DNA from: Marinobacter salexigens
Lineage (GTDB): Bacteria; Pseudomonadota; Gammaproteobacteria; Pseudomonadales; Oleiphilaceae
NCBI RefSeq assembly: GCF_002806945.1
Contig: NZ_NIHC01000004.1
Coordinates: forward strand, 124,001 to 188,000
Length of the DNA stretch: 64,000 bases
Direction of reading: 5' to 3'
This document shows positions 8,601 to 16,228 of this stretch, one piece after another. Numbering within the stretch: position 1 is the first letter of the stretch; each line of letters opens with the position of its first letter. The translations under genes were made by a program, and so were the position numbers. The notes under the pieces were generated by a model that worked only from the letters and a program-made list of their open reading frames with translations, did no database searches and was not told where the DNA came from.

Positions 8601-10483
8601 GCAACGGCATGCTGAACTCAGAGAAAACCCGCCTGGTGGCAGCATTTAACCATATGCATATTTTTGTCGATCCCTCGCCTGACGCCGCCAAGAGCTACAA
8701 AGAACGTAAGCGGCTGTTCGAGAAACCCCGCTCAGCCTGGACGGATTACGATCCTAAACTGATCTCCAAAGGCGGTGGGGTGTTCAATCGCAATGCGAAA
8801 TCCATAGCGATAAGCCCGGAAATCAAGGAGCTACTGGACATAAGTTCTGATCGCGTGCCCCCGAATATGTTGATTTCACACATCCTGAAAGCTCGTGTCG
8901 ATTTGCTTTGGGTTGGTGGCATCGGCACCTACATTAAGGGCAGCAGCGAATCCCACAGCGATGTTGGCGATAAAGGTAACGATGGGGTTCGCATCAACGG
9001 TGGAGAGGTACGCTGCAAAATTATAGGTGAGGGCGGTAACCTGGGGATGACCCAGTTGGGTCGTATTGATTATGCCCTGGCCGGCGGGCGGTTGAATACA
9101 GACTTTATTGATAACTCCGGTGGTGTTGATTGTTCAGACCACGAAGTGAACATGAAGATTCTGCTCAACCGTGCAGTTGCCTTGGGTGATCTCACGTTCA
9201 AGCAGCGCAACGTAATGCTGGAAGAAATGACAGACGACGTGGCTGCGCTCGTTCTCAAGAACAACTATCGGCAGACTCAGGCCATCAGTATTGCCAACGA
9301 GGATAGCGCTCCACGCCTTGAGGAATACCGTAGGCTGATGAACACTTTCGAAAGCGAAGGGAAGCTAAACCGGAGCCTTGAGTTCTTGCCGGATGACGAC
9401 ACTCTGTCAGAGCGTAAGCTGAACAATAAAGGGCTGACCCGGCCTGAGTTGTCGATCCTTATCGCCTATGTGAAGGGCGACCTGAAACAGGCTCTTATCG
9501 ACAGCGATTTGCCGGACAACCCACTGCTTGCCCGTGAAATGTACAAAGTGTTCCCCCGGGACATGACTCAGAACTTCTCTAAGGAGCTCGGTGAGCATCA
9601 GCTGCGACGGGAAATTATTGCCACGCAGGTTGCTAACGATATGGTCAACCACATGGGAATTACCTTTGTGGAACGGTTGAACCAGTCCACCGGAGCGGAC
9701 GCTGCATCCATCGCGTTAGCCTGGCTGATCACCCGGGATGTGTTCCGGATTGATAACTGGTGGGACAAGATTGAACATCTCGACTATCACATTCCTGCGC
9801 AGCTGCAGATGGAGTTGATGCAAGGGCTTATGCGGCTGATGCGCCAGTCAGTGCGCTGGTTGTTACGTAATCGCCGGGCGGAGTTGAACATTCAGAGTCA
9901 TATGGAGCGCTTTGCGGATGCTGTATGGGCTATTACGTCCAATCTGTCGGAATATCTGGGTGAGCAGGCAAGAGCCGGATGGGAAGAGCGTAACCAGGCG
10001 TTGATTGGTGCCGGTGTGCCTGCGGAACTGGCATCTGTGCTATCCGGCACTGGTTACCTGTATTCATCCCTTGGCATTATTGAGGCTCAGGAAGTTACCG
10101 GCATGCCTCTTAAAACGGTTGCCAATCTCTATTACGAGCTGGGTGACAGGCTGGACGTGACCTGGTTCGCCACGGCTATTACCAGTCTCAAACCGGGATC
10201 TCACTGGCAGGCGCTGGCGAGAGAAAGCTTCCGGGAGGATCTGGATTGGCAACTGCGTGCCGTGACCACCGGTGTTCTGAATATGGCCGGAAACCCAAAA
10301 GATGTGCCTGCCAGTGTAGATGCCTGGATGCAGCGGCATGAGGCCTTGATCGACCGCTGGCAAGCCATGTTGGTAGAGCTTAAGGGAGTGAGGGAGCCGG
10401 AATACGCCATGTTTTCCGTAGCGCTGCGGGAACTTCTGGATCTGGCGCAAAGCACCTTGCATCAATCCGGTAGTGAGAGCTAG
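5612..10483 (+). CDS. gdhB: NAD-specific glutamate dehydrogenase (large, ~180 kDa type)
   Basis: 1623 residues, close to the ~1620 usual for the large NAD-GDH class (GDH180). It oxidatively deaminates glutamate to 2-oxoglutarate with NAD+, a catabolic route for glutamate and arginine. I took the ATG at 5612 over an upstream in-frame TTG at 5600, because AGGT at 5603-5606 then spaces well as a ribosome site. The N-terminal ~700 residues hold the ACT-like/helical regulatory regions. The catalytic part lies around residues 805-1010, with RGGLRWSDR, the lysine-bearing KGGFV, and the nucleotide-binding GIGDMAGDVFGNG near 988. A long helical C-terminal domain follows. It is transcribed alone, divergent from moxR. 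Confidence 0.97.
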   Translation: MNALTVASKDQFFELLTEEFSKKLAKAEAKKISEFAKQHYAHIPLDELLGRRLSDTYGAAMAAWQFMQKRSADETSVAVFNPDLESDGWQSTHTVVFILHPNIPFLIDSLRIAINQREIATHSIQHSILHLERDNAGQLKDLLAVKKSEAASAYEAFIVLEIARHSKPEDLKELEELLQTVLHEVRIAVSDFPVVTDKVKQIIKELDNTSAGVNSAQKEEAQAFLTWLVNDHFTFLGYDEYDFAKDKSGMVVRRVEKSELGILRVNNERPEMVRLDKLPQRTRHEMTRADDIFIFAKSAQRSRVHRPAYPDYIAVKKFNKKGEVVGERRFLGLYTSRAYNERPDEIPLLRRKFQNVMKRSGFLREDYAGKELEQILTLYPRDELFQIAEDELLDVAKNILYIQERHRIELFMREDIYGQFVTCLAFFPRDIYDTELRLKVERVLLDELGAEDIEFVTHFSESVLARVQFTIRVPQVENRKLPFAEIREKVIELAQSWRDGLSSALSETFGEEKGNELQRLWASGFPASYTEMFSPRRAAIDLEHISAASNRSDLTMSLYRALEENESTLHFKLFYPDQSLPLSDVMPIFDNLGFRVLGEHPFEVTDRNNKTVWIHDFTLYAHGGEVVDIHRVRPIFEELFHRVWFGEAENDAFNRMLVTSYMSWREIALLRTYARYMRQIRFSNSQTFISNTLVNHVELTRILLEYFEVRFNPDRFKSEAKCQAAQQKLEIEFNAGLEEVDNLSEDRVLRLYLMLMQATLRTNYYQLDEAGQPKPYISVKFDPSGIPDMPLPLPVYEIFVYSPRVEGVHLRGGKVARGGLRWSDRFEDYRTEVLGLVKAQQVKNAVIVPVGAKGGFVAKRLPDSSDREAFQAEGVAAYKTFIRGLLDITDNLVDAKIQPPERVVRHDSDDHYLVVAADKGTATFSDIANGLAAEYNFWMGDAFASGGSNGYDHKKMGITARGAWVSVERHFRELGINPAEDEFTAIGIGDMAGDVFGNGMLNSEKTRLVAAFNHMHIFVDPSPDAAKSYKERKRLFEKPRSAWTDYDPKLISKGGGVFNRNAKSIAISPEIKELLDISSDRVPPNMLISHILKARVDLLWVGGIGTYIKGSSESHSDVGDKGNDGVRINGGEVRCKIIGEGGNLGMTQLGRIDYALAGGRLNTDFIDNSGGVDCSDHEVNMKILLNRAVALGDLTFKQRNVMLEEMTDDVAALVLKNNYRQTQAISIANEDSAPRLEEYRRLMNTFESEGKLNRSLEFLPDDDTLSERKLNNKGLTRPELSILIAYVKGDLKQALIDSDLPDNPLLAREMYKVFPRDMTQNFSKELGEHQLRREIIATQVANDMVNHMGITFVERLNQSTGADAASIALAWLITRDVFRIDNWWDKIEHLDYHIPAQLQMELMQGLMRLMRQSVRWLLRNRRAELNIQSHMERFADAVWAITSNLSEYLGEQARAGWEERNQALIGAGVPAELASVLSGTGYLYSSLGIIEAQEVTGMPLKTVANLYYELGDRLDVTWFATAITSLKPGSHWQALARESFREDLDWQLRAVTTGVLNMAGNPKDVPASVDAWMQRHEALIDRWQAMLVELKGVREPEYAMFSVALRELLDLAQSTLHQSGSES

Positions 10484-10531
10484 CTCGATCAAGCCGGGAT
10501 GATTCCGGCAAACCGAGTATTGCGTTGAAGC

Positions 10532-10565
10532 CGTGATTCCCGTTCAATCGTGACCGGGAATCACG
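10532..10565 (+). repeat. Perfect 11-bp inverted repeat (stem-loop) before can
   Basis: CGTGATTCCCG at 10532-10542 pairs perfectly with CGGGAATCACG at 10555-10565 across a 12-nt loop. It lies after the gdhB stop and ends 3 nt before the CGGAG ribosome site (10569-10573) of the carbonic anhydrase gene. No T-run follows, so it is not a standard intrinsic terminator. It may be a 3' end stabiliser for gdhB mRNA, an operator, or a 5' leader structure for can. Confidence 0.6.
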
Positions 10566-10580
10566 AATCGGAGTTTGCTC

Positions 10581-11261
10581 ATGGGTCAACTTGACCACTT
10601 GCTAGAAAAAAACCGTGCCTGGGCTAAAGGCATCAAGAAAGAAGATCCTCAGTTTTTCAACCGCCTCTCGAATCAGCAGGCGCCTGAATACTTGTGGATT
10701 GGCTGTGCTGATAGCCGGGTTCCAGCCAACCAGATAGTTGATATGCTGCCCGGTGAGCTTTTCGTGCACCGGAACGTCGCTAATGTAGTGGTCCACACGG
10801 ATTTCAACTGCCTGTCTGTTCTCCAGTTCGCTATAGACGTTCTCAAGGTCAAGCATGTTCTTGTGGTTGGCCATTATGGCTGCGGGGGCGTGAAAGCGGC
10901 TCTGCGCAATGAGGCGTTTGGCTTGATCAGCAACTGGCTGAGGCACGTGCAGGATGTGCGCGATCATCACCAACCTATACTCGCTGCCTGCGACAGTGAG
11001 CTGGACCAGATTGACCGCTTGTGTGAATTGAATGTGATAGAACAGGTGGGGCATGTGTGTCAGAACCACATTGTGCAAAAAGCCTGGAAGCGTGGCCAAA
11101 GGCTAAACGTCCACGGCTTCGTTTACGATTTGTCAGACGGCATACTCCGGGACATGGGGCTGTCGGTCTCTGGCGCTGCAAGTTGGGAGCAAATCAAGCA
11201 GAATAGTCTGAATGAGCTGACACTGCGGCCTGTTCGCTCTGGCCGGCAGAAAAGTATCTAG
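10581..11261 (+). CDS. can: Beta-class carbonic anhydrase
   Basis: 226-residue zinc enzyme interconverting CO2 and bicarbonate. The zinc/active-site residues are at the same positions as in E. coli Can: Cys42 and Asp44 (CADSRV), His98 and Cys101 (HYGCGG). I chose the ATG at 10581, preceded by CGGAG with 7-nt spacing, over a TTG two codons upstream. Soluble, cytoplasmic, no signal peptide. It stands between gdhB and rsmC with its own 97-bp upstream region containing a strong hairpin. Confidence 0.96.
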   Translation: MGQLDHLLEKNRAWAKGIKKEDPQFFNRLSNQQAPEYLWIGCADSRVPANQIVDMLPGELFVHRNVANVVVHTDFNCLSVLQFAIDVLKVKHVLVVGHYGCGGVKAALRNEAFGLISNWLRHVQDVRDHHQPILAACDSELDQIDRLCELNVIEQVGHVCQNHIVQKAWKRGQRLNVHGFVYDLSDGILRDMGLSVSGAASWEQIKQNSLNELTLRPVRSGRQKSI

Positions 11262-11316
11262 TCCTCACTGCAAAGCGATCTTTCTCCAATCCAAACAGGT
11301 TTTATCTGGCCAATTC

Positions 11317-12381
11317 ATGCAGAGTGTATCTGGTTCCGCTTTACCCAACTCCCATCAGGCACTGCTCAAAAATCAGCACCTGTTATCCGGCTCCCTGGCT
11401 ATATTGGGTGTTACATCGGCACAGCTATTGCTCGAGCTACCCTGCGGCGGGCTTGCCATGAGCGAACACGCGGGTGTTTTCGCAGCGCTGAAGCGCCATG
11501 AAAGCTGGAACGCTTGCTTTGGCTATGACGATCCGGCGCTTGCTGAAAACCGCTATGACAGTATTGTGGTTTTTTTACCCAAAGCCCGTGCTGAGCTGGA
11601 AATGCGCATCGCTCTTGCGCGCTCCCTGGCGTCGGACAATGCGCGGCTAATACTGATTGGTGAAAAAAAAGAAGGCATTGGCGGCGGCGCCAAGCAGCTC
11701 AAAGCGGTTGCACCCCAGGCATCAAAGGTAGACAGCGCGCGCCATTGCCAAGTGTGGAGTGCAGAGTCGATCGAGCCGGCTCCCGTATTCCAGATTCAGG
11801 ACTGGCTGGGCTGGAGCAGGGTCGAGTGCTCGGGCGTGTCTATCGAAGTTGCCGGGCTGCCTGGAATTTTCAGCCAGGATGGCTTGGACAAGGGCACCCA
11901 GATGCTGCTGGATACTCTGGCGGAGCAACCGGTCGAGGCTGAGCGTATGCTCGACTTCGCCTGTGGTGCTGGCGTTATTGGGGCTTGGATTCAAGCCTGG
12001 AGTGTGGCGCGGGAAACGGCTGTAGTTAGCGTCGATGGTATAGATGTCCAGTCCCAAGCGGTTATCTGTGCAAAGGAAACTTATACACGCAACAATGCCG
12101 TCGGTACTATTTTTGCCTCTGACGGCCTGGCCGGCATTGAGGGCCTTTGGCCCGGAATTGTCAGCAACCCTCCCTTTCATACGGGTGTAAAAACCGATAC
12201 CTCCATGACAGAGCAGTTCCTTCGGGGTGTGAGGGGACATTTACAGCCAGGTGGCGAATTACGATTGGTAGCAAACAGCTTTCTGCCATACGAGGCGTTG
12301 ATCAAGCGGCACATAGGCCGCGTTGAGCGCCTGCGCGAAGATGGGCGTTTCACGGTTTACCGTGCTTTTCGGGAATTATAA
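11317..12381 (+). CDS. rsmC: 16S rRNA (guanine-N2)-methyltransferase, RsmC-like
   Basis: 354-residue class I SAM methyltransferase. The N-terminal half is a degenerate methyltransferase-like domain. The C-terminal half has the SAM-binding motif I LDFACGAGVIGA (~208-219) and the catalytic SNPPFHTGVKTD (~285-296), the RsmC/RlmG hallmark NPPFH. RsmC modifies G1207 of 16S rRNA (E. coli numbering) in the 30S subunit. It is followed by a paralogous RlmG-like gene. Assignment to RsmC rather than RlmG rests on the SNPPFHTGVKTD form and on the neighbour fitting RlmG better. Confidence 0.85.
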   Translation: MQSVSGSALPNSHQALLKNQHLLSGSLAILGVTSAQLLLELPCGGLAMSEHAGVFAALKRHESWNACFGYDDPALAENRYDSIVVFLPKARAELEMRIALARSLASDNARLILIGEKKEGIGGGAKQLKAVAPQASKVDSARHCQVWSAESIEPAPVFQIQDWLGWSRVECSGVSIEVAGLPGIFSQDGLDKGTQMLLDTLAEQPVEAERMLDFACGAGVIGAWIQAWSVARETAVVSVDGIDVQSQAVICAKETYTRNNAVGTIFASDGLAGIEGLWPGIVSNPPFHTGVKTDTSMTEQFLRGVRGHLQPGGELRLVANSFLPYEALIKRHIGRVERLREDGRFTVYRAFREL

Positions 12382-12406
12382 TAAAAAAGCCCCTGGGGTG
12401 AGGGGC
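12381..12406 (-). terminator. Intrinsic terminator oriented on the minus strand
   Basis: Read on the minus strand, the stem GCCCCT / AGGGGC (6 bp, loop CACCCC) is followed at once by TTTTTT and ATTAT, a textbook intrinsic terminator. On the plus strand the hairpin is followed by AAAAGG, so it cannot be a normal terminator for rsmC. No minus-strand protein gene is visible upstream on that strand (12407-12600), so its transcript is unknown. Confidence 0.7.
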
Positions 12407-12572
12407 AAAAGGTTTGCGTCCGGCAATAACGGAGCTAACCGAGAATGTGTTTAAGAGCGGTCCGCCTGACCAAGAACCGTCCTGAAGAGAATGAATCCGA
12501 GAATAGGCTTATTTTCTAGAGTAATCAGCCTAAAATGGCGTGTTCAACTCGAATCATCTCTGGATGCCTGAT

Positions 12573-13712
12573 ATGACAAGTGCTGTGCTGGATTTACCTG
12601 GTGGAAGCCTGACCCTTATTCGCCCCGGCACGGATGATCCAAGCCTGCGTGCGTGGAGCGCCGCCGACGAGTTGCTACTTCAGGAAGCGTATAGCCATTT
12701 GTCGGCCAAGCCGGATTCCCGGGTTTTGATCGTTGATGACCAATACGGAGCCTTGACGCTGGGTTTGTCGTGCTTTGCACCGGATGCAGTAGCCGATAGC
12801 GCTCAGCTTGGTCCTGCATTGGCGTTGAATGCTGCATTCAACCCCCAATGCCCGACACCAACGCAGGTCTTCAGCTGGTTGCAGCCTCCTGTTGGCGCCT
12901 ATGATCTGATACTTCTGAAAATTCCCCGTGAGGCTGATTATCTGGCCTGGTTGCTGCGCTGGGGCAACGGAGCGCTCAGACAAAACGGCCTGATCCTTGC
13001 CGCCGGTATGATTAAGCATCTGCCAGCTCGTAGTGTGGATGTTTTTGCCAAGGCGGTGGAGGTTCAAAGCGCAGGTCGGGCGGTAAAGAAGGCTCGCTTG
13101 ATTACCTGTAGCCGCGGGGAGGCATCGCTGGATGGCTGGCCCGGAAACTGGAAAGGTTATGAGTTGGAAAATAGCGGTATGCGCGTTAATGCCATGCCTG
13201 CGGTATTCGCTCGGGAAAAACTGGACATAGGTACCCGACTGTTGCTGCCCCACATAAAGCCCGCTCTTCAATCTTGCTGCCCCGGCGCCCGTGTGCTGGA
13301 TCTCGCGTGTGGGAACGGTGTTCTCGGGCTGAGCGCATTGGCGGTGCGTGCAGATGTCGAAGTGACGTTCAGTGATGTGTCCAGCCAGGCAGTTTTAAGC
13401 GCCCGTAGCAATGTTCAAGCTGCTTTTTCGCACGCCAAGGCCTTGTTTCTGCATGCTGATGGCGTTGCCAGGGAGGGTGGCCCGTTCGAACGTATTCTGT
13501 TGAACCCGCCGTTTCATGAAGGTGGTGTGGTGGGTGATCACATTGCTTTGAGGTTGTTTGAACAGGCGGCACAGAATCTGTCTGAATCCGGTCGCTTGCT
13601 CATGGTGGGCAACCGGCATCTGGGGTACCACAAAAGCCTGCGGCGCTTCTTCCCTGAAGTGCGCCAGCTGGATGCCAACCCCAAGTTCGTAGTCTTCGAG
13701 GCCTGGCGCTGA
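12573..13712 (+). CDS. rlmG: 23S rRNA (guanine-N2)-methyltransferase, RlmG-like
   Basis: About 379 residues, near the 378 of E. coli RlmG, which methylates G1835 of 23S rRNA. It has a degenerate N-terminal methyltransferase domain and a C-terminal catalytic one with VLDLACGNGVLG (SAM motif I, ~238-249) and ILLNPPFHEGG (catalytic, ~310-320). The start is uncertain: GTG at 12540, ATG at 12564 and ATG at 12573 are in frame. I used 12573 because length then matches the family; no strong ribosome site decides it. It follows its paralogue rsmC after 190 bp. Confidence 0.85.
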   Translation: MTSAVLDLPGGSLTLIRPGTDDPSLRAWSAADELLLQEAYSHLSAKPDSRVLIVDDQYGALTLGLSCFAPDAVADSAQLGPALALNAAFNPQCPTPTQVFSWLQPPVGAYDLILLKIPREADYLAWLLRWGNGALRQNGLILAAGMIKHLPARSVDVFAKAVEVQSAGRAVKKARLITCSRGEASLDGWPGNWKGYELENSGMRVNAMPAVFAREKLDIGTRLLLPHIKPALQSCCPGARVLDLACGNGVLGLSALAVRADVEVTFSDVSSQAVLSARSNVQAAFSHAKALFLHADGVAREGGPFERILLNPPFHEGGVVGDHIALRLFEQAAQNLSESGRLLMVGNRHLGYHKSLRRFFPEVRQLDANPKFVVFEAWR

Positions 13713-13725
13713 TCAACCCCGGGCT

Positions 13726-14343
13726 TTACAGGGCAGCCGGGCGGTCGTAGCCAAGGCGTGCCAATGTATCCACAATGGTTTGCGTCTGGCTGTCGATTTC
13801 GATGTTGACCCTCATGCCTTCTTCTATTGCACCAAAGGTCGTGGCCCGCAAGGTTTCAGGGATCAGGTGCACGTTAAACCGGTTTCCAGCGACTTCGCCA
13901 ATGGTCAGGCTGGCACCGTTAATGGCAATGTAGCCTTTCGGGAAAATGTACCTGGACCATTCCTGCGGAACCTCGAACCAGATAGTCACGTTGTTTGTCG
14001 GGCGCAGAATCTCCACGACATTTGCAGTTGTATGTATGTGCCCGGAGAGCAAGTGGCCGCCAATCTCATCTCCGATTCTCGCCGCTCTTTCAAAATTAAC
14101 CGGATTCCCTGGCACCAGATCGCCGAGAGTTGTGAGCTTGAGAGTTTCCTGCATGGCATCAAAAAACAGCGTGTTACCTGCCTGCTTCGTAACGGTCAGG
14201 CAGGTGCCGTTGATAGCCACGGAGGCGCCTATAGCAACGCCCTCTGCGCTGTTATCTGGCAGGCGGATAGCGAAGGTGCTTAGCCCGGTTGCTGCGGTAA
14301 CCTCTTCCACAACAGCAATACCCTGAACAATACCTGTAAACAT
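13726..14343 (-). CDS. ribE: Riboflavin synthase, alpha chain
   Basis: 205 residues. It dismutates two 6,7-dimethyl-8-ribityllumazines to riboflavin and a pyrimidine. It starts MFTGIVQG, the family hallmark, and shows the internal duplication: the first barrel has GTCLTV (~48-53) and the second has GASLTI (~145-150), each with its lumazine-binding stretch. It is convergent with rlmG (13 bp between stops). No other rib gene is nearby, and I saw no FMN riboswitch in its upstream region. Confidence 0.96.
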   Translation of the reverse strand: MFTGIVQGIAVVEEVTAATGLSTFAIRLPDNSAEGVAIGASVAINGTCLTVTKQAGNTLFFDAMQETLKLTTLGDLVPGNPVNFERAARIGDEIGGHLLSGHIHTTANVVEILRPTNNVTIWFEVPQEWSRYIFPKGYIAINGASLTIGEVAGNRFNVHLIPETLRATTFGAIEEGMRVNIEIDSQTQTIVDTLARLGYDRPAAL

Positions 14344-14540
14344 AAACAGACCTCATTGGCGAGCGGAGTGCGGCATAGGGAGGGAAGGATAACGACCGGG
14401 GTTGTCGTTGCCAAGTACAGGCGTATCTGACTTTCAGAAGGGTGTGCGCTATGGATGGCTCAAGATATACCGAGCATTGTCGATATCCATATAGAGGCCC
14501 TGCAAAAACAGAGGCCCTTTAACGCATTGGGTGGACTTTC

Positions 14541-15434
14541 ATGGCTCAGAACCAAACCGCTGCACAGGCACAAACGGGAATGTCTCAAGGGGCTGTCTTA
14601 AGGCCCGGGCGTGCGGCTGATCCTGTGCCGGAGAGCGCTGTTGCAGATGCAGGCCGGGCTGATCCGCAAGCTTTGGCAGCAGTTAGCGATGGTAGTGAAA
14701 CAAAGATGACGACCGACAGCCTTTCAGAAAGCGGGGCTCCGATAGAAACAAATTCGGGCGAAAGTGCGGAGAGCCAAGGAGCCGCGGAGCCAGTGCTGGC
14801 AGAGTCCCGTCAACGTAAGTTACGGTTGATGCTGCGCCAGTGTGATCGCGTGCTGTTAATGGATTTCGAACTGTTGGCTATGGCGGATTGGCCAGACAAT
14901 TTTAGTGTGGCGACAGCGCGCAGGAGCCGGGATCTATGGGTTTTCAGCGCACTGGTCGCTGCCGTTGTGTTTCTGAGCGGGCTTACAGGCTTCGTACCTG
15001 CCTGGCTAGCTGGCGGCGGGTTTGGTGCCTTTGTTGTTATTCTGCTACTTGGTGTTCCAGGTGTTCGTCGCGTTTATACATCCAGGCCCTCCTATCTGGA
15101 TTTGTTGCTTAAGCGCCAGCGCTTGTTACGTGATGCACGCAAGCACGTGGACCACCTTGAGGGTAAAGAGGGGCTTATATGGCAGTGCGCCCGTATGGCA
15201 GACTTTAATCCTGCCTTGAAAAATACCCGCTTCAGTAGCCTGCTGCGTTTGTCGGAGCAGAAGGCGCTGCCCAAAGCCTTGTCTCGGCGTGAGCATCTCA
15301 GGTTGTATCTGATTTATCTTCTTGAGGCAGAAAAAGCGTATAGCCGGGTCCAGACCGCTTTTTTTGAAGGAAACCAGCAGGCCATTGATGAAGGCTGGCA
15401 GGAAGCAGTGGCAATGCCTGGGGACAGAACTTGA
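14541..15434 (+). CDS. Unknown two-helix membrane protein
   Basis: 297 residues, not recognised. Residues 1-95 are low-complexity and probably disordered (Ala, Gln, Ser, Glu rich). A hydrophobic hairpin follows at ~130-150 and ~153-175 (LWVFSALVAAVVFLSG and GGFGAFVVILLLGVPG), then a basic, helical C-terminal region (~185-280) ending in a short acidic tail. No catalytic motif is visible. GGTGGA precedes the ATG. Its stop codon lies inside the -35 box of the psrA promoter, so the two genes abut. The layout suggests a cytoplasmic-facing membrane anchor; I infer no function. Confidence 0.7.
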   Translation: MAQNQTAAQAQTGMSQGAVLRPGRAADPVPESAVADAGRADPQALAAVSDGSETKMTTDSLSESGAPIETNSGESAESQGAAEPVLAESRQRKLRLMLRQCDRVLLMDFELLAMADWPDNFSVATARRSRDLWVFSALVAAVVFLSGLTGFVPAWLAGGGFGAFVVILLLGVPGVRRVYTSRPSYLDLLLKRQRLLRDARKHVDHLEGKEGLIWQCARMADFNPALKNTRFSSLLRLSEQKALPKALSRREHLRLYLIYLLEAEKAYSRVQTAFFEGNQQAIDEGWQEAVAMPGDRT

Positions 15435-15459
15435 CATAAATGTGCTTCAAACGTATGTT
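15431..15459 (+). promoter_or_regulatory. Sigma70-type promoter of psrA
   Basis: A perfect -35 TTGACA (15431-15436) and a -10 TATGTT (15454-15459) are separated by exactly 17 bp. The -35 box overlaps the stop of the preceding gene, and the -10 box lies inside the double PsrA box. psrA starts 37 nt after the -10 box. Confidence 0.75.
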
Positions 15460-15474
15460 TCAAACAGACGTTTG
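15448..15474. promoter_or_regulatory. Double PsrA box (operator)
   Basis: Two units of the PsrA consensus (C/G)AAAC-N4-GTTT(G/C) lie back to back: CAAACGTATGTTTC (15448-15461) and CAAACAGACGTTTG (15461-15474), sharing base 15461. The consensus is known from Pseudomonas PsrA, which represses its own gene and is released by long-chain fatty acids. The site covers the -10 box, which fits autorepression. Confidence 0.8.
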
Positions 15475-15495
15475 CTCAGAGGCACTGAAAATAAA

Positions 15496-16173
15496 ATGGC
15501 CCAGTCGGATACTGTTGATCGAATTCTTGATGCCGCAGAAGAGTTGTTTGCTGAACGTGGTTTTTCAGAGACCTCGTTGCGCATGATTACCAGCAAGGCA
15601 AAAGTAAATCTGGCCGCTGTAAATTATCATTTCGGTTCCAAGAATGCGCTGATTCATGCGGTTTTCGGGCGCTTCCTTACGCCTTTCTCAGTGACCCTTG
15701 AAACCGCATTCGACGAGCTTGAGGCACGTTGTGAAGGCGGCCCCCCTACCTTGAATCAGACACTTTGGGCGCTTACGGAGAGCGCTGTGCGTATGCCTCA
15801 GCGCAATGAGAGAGGAATTTCGATCTTCATGCGATTGCTTGGGCTGGCATACACTCAGTCGCAAGGGCATTTGCGCAAATTCCTGGAGCAGGAATACAGT
15901 GAACCCTTCAGCCGTTTCATGCGCCTTCTGAAAGAAGCTACGCCGCAGTTATCTGCAGTAGATCGCTATTGGCGCATTCAATTTATGCTGGGCGCAACGG
16001 CCTTTACCATGTCCAGCAGCGACGCTTTGCAAGACATTTTACGTAATAAGCTGGGTGTGGATACCACCGTTCAGGAAATCGCTGCGCGCCTGGTGCCTTT
16101 TCTTGCCGCTGGCATGCAAGCTCAGGATACCGTGCTGGCTCCCCCTGCTGAAAACAAGTTCCCGGTTGCCTGA
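15496..16173 (+). CDS. psrA: TetR-family fatty-acid-responsive regulator PsrA
   Basis: 225 residues. The N-terminus MAQSDTVDRILDAAEELFAE and the helix-turn-helix with VNLAAVNYHFGSK (~36-48) are almost identical, as I remember it, to P. aeruginosa PsrA. PsrA senses long-chain fatty acids, represses itself and beta-oxidation genes, and activates rpoS in pseudomonads. I chose the ATG at 15496; the longer in-frame start at 15322 lies inside the previous gene. The C-terminal ligand/dimer domain (SIFMRLLGLAYTQSQGHLRK, ~98-117) is also PsrA-like. The double operator upstream supports both identity and autoregulation. Confidence 0.93.
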   Translation: MAQSDTVDRILDAAEELFAERGFSETSLRMITSKAKVNLAAVNYHFGSKNALIHAVFGRFLTPFSVTLETAFDELEARCEGGPPTLNQTLWALTESAVRMPQRNERGISIFMRLLGLAYTQSQGHLRKFLEQEYSEPFSRFMRLLKEATPQLSAVDRYWRIQFMLGATAFTMSSSDALQDILRNKLGVDTTVQEIAARLVPFLAAGMQAQDTVLAPPAENKFPVA

Positions 16174-16228
16174 GTTGTACTCTCTCAGTTAGGCTTCCCT
16201 CTGAATTTTAAAGGGAGTCGAAACCATT

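Noticed and set aside
12535-12576. 13-codon ORF before rlmG overlapping its possible start (leader peptide?)
   Set aside because: No ribosome site and no repeated regulatory codons; too short to support.
14495-14520. Repeated AGAGGCCCT before the unknown membrane protein, considered as a terminator
   Set aside because: It is a direct repeat, not an inverted one, so no hairpin forms from it.
14344-14540. Possible FMN riboswitch upstream of riboflavin synthase
   Set aside because: I found no RFN-element consensus stems; the gene also stands alone rather than heading a rib operon.
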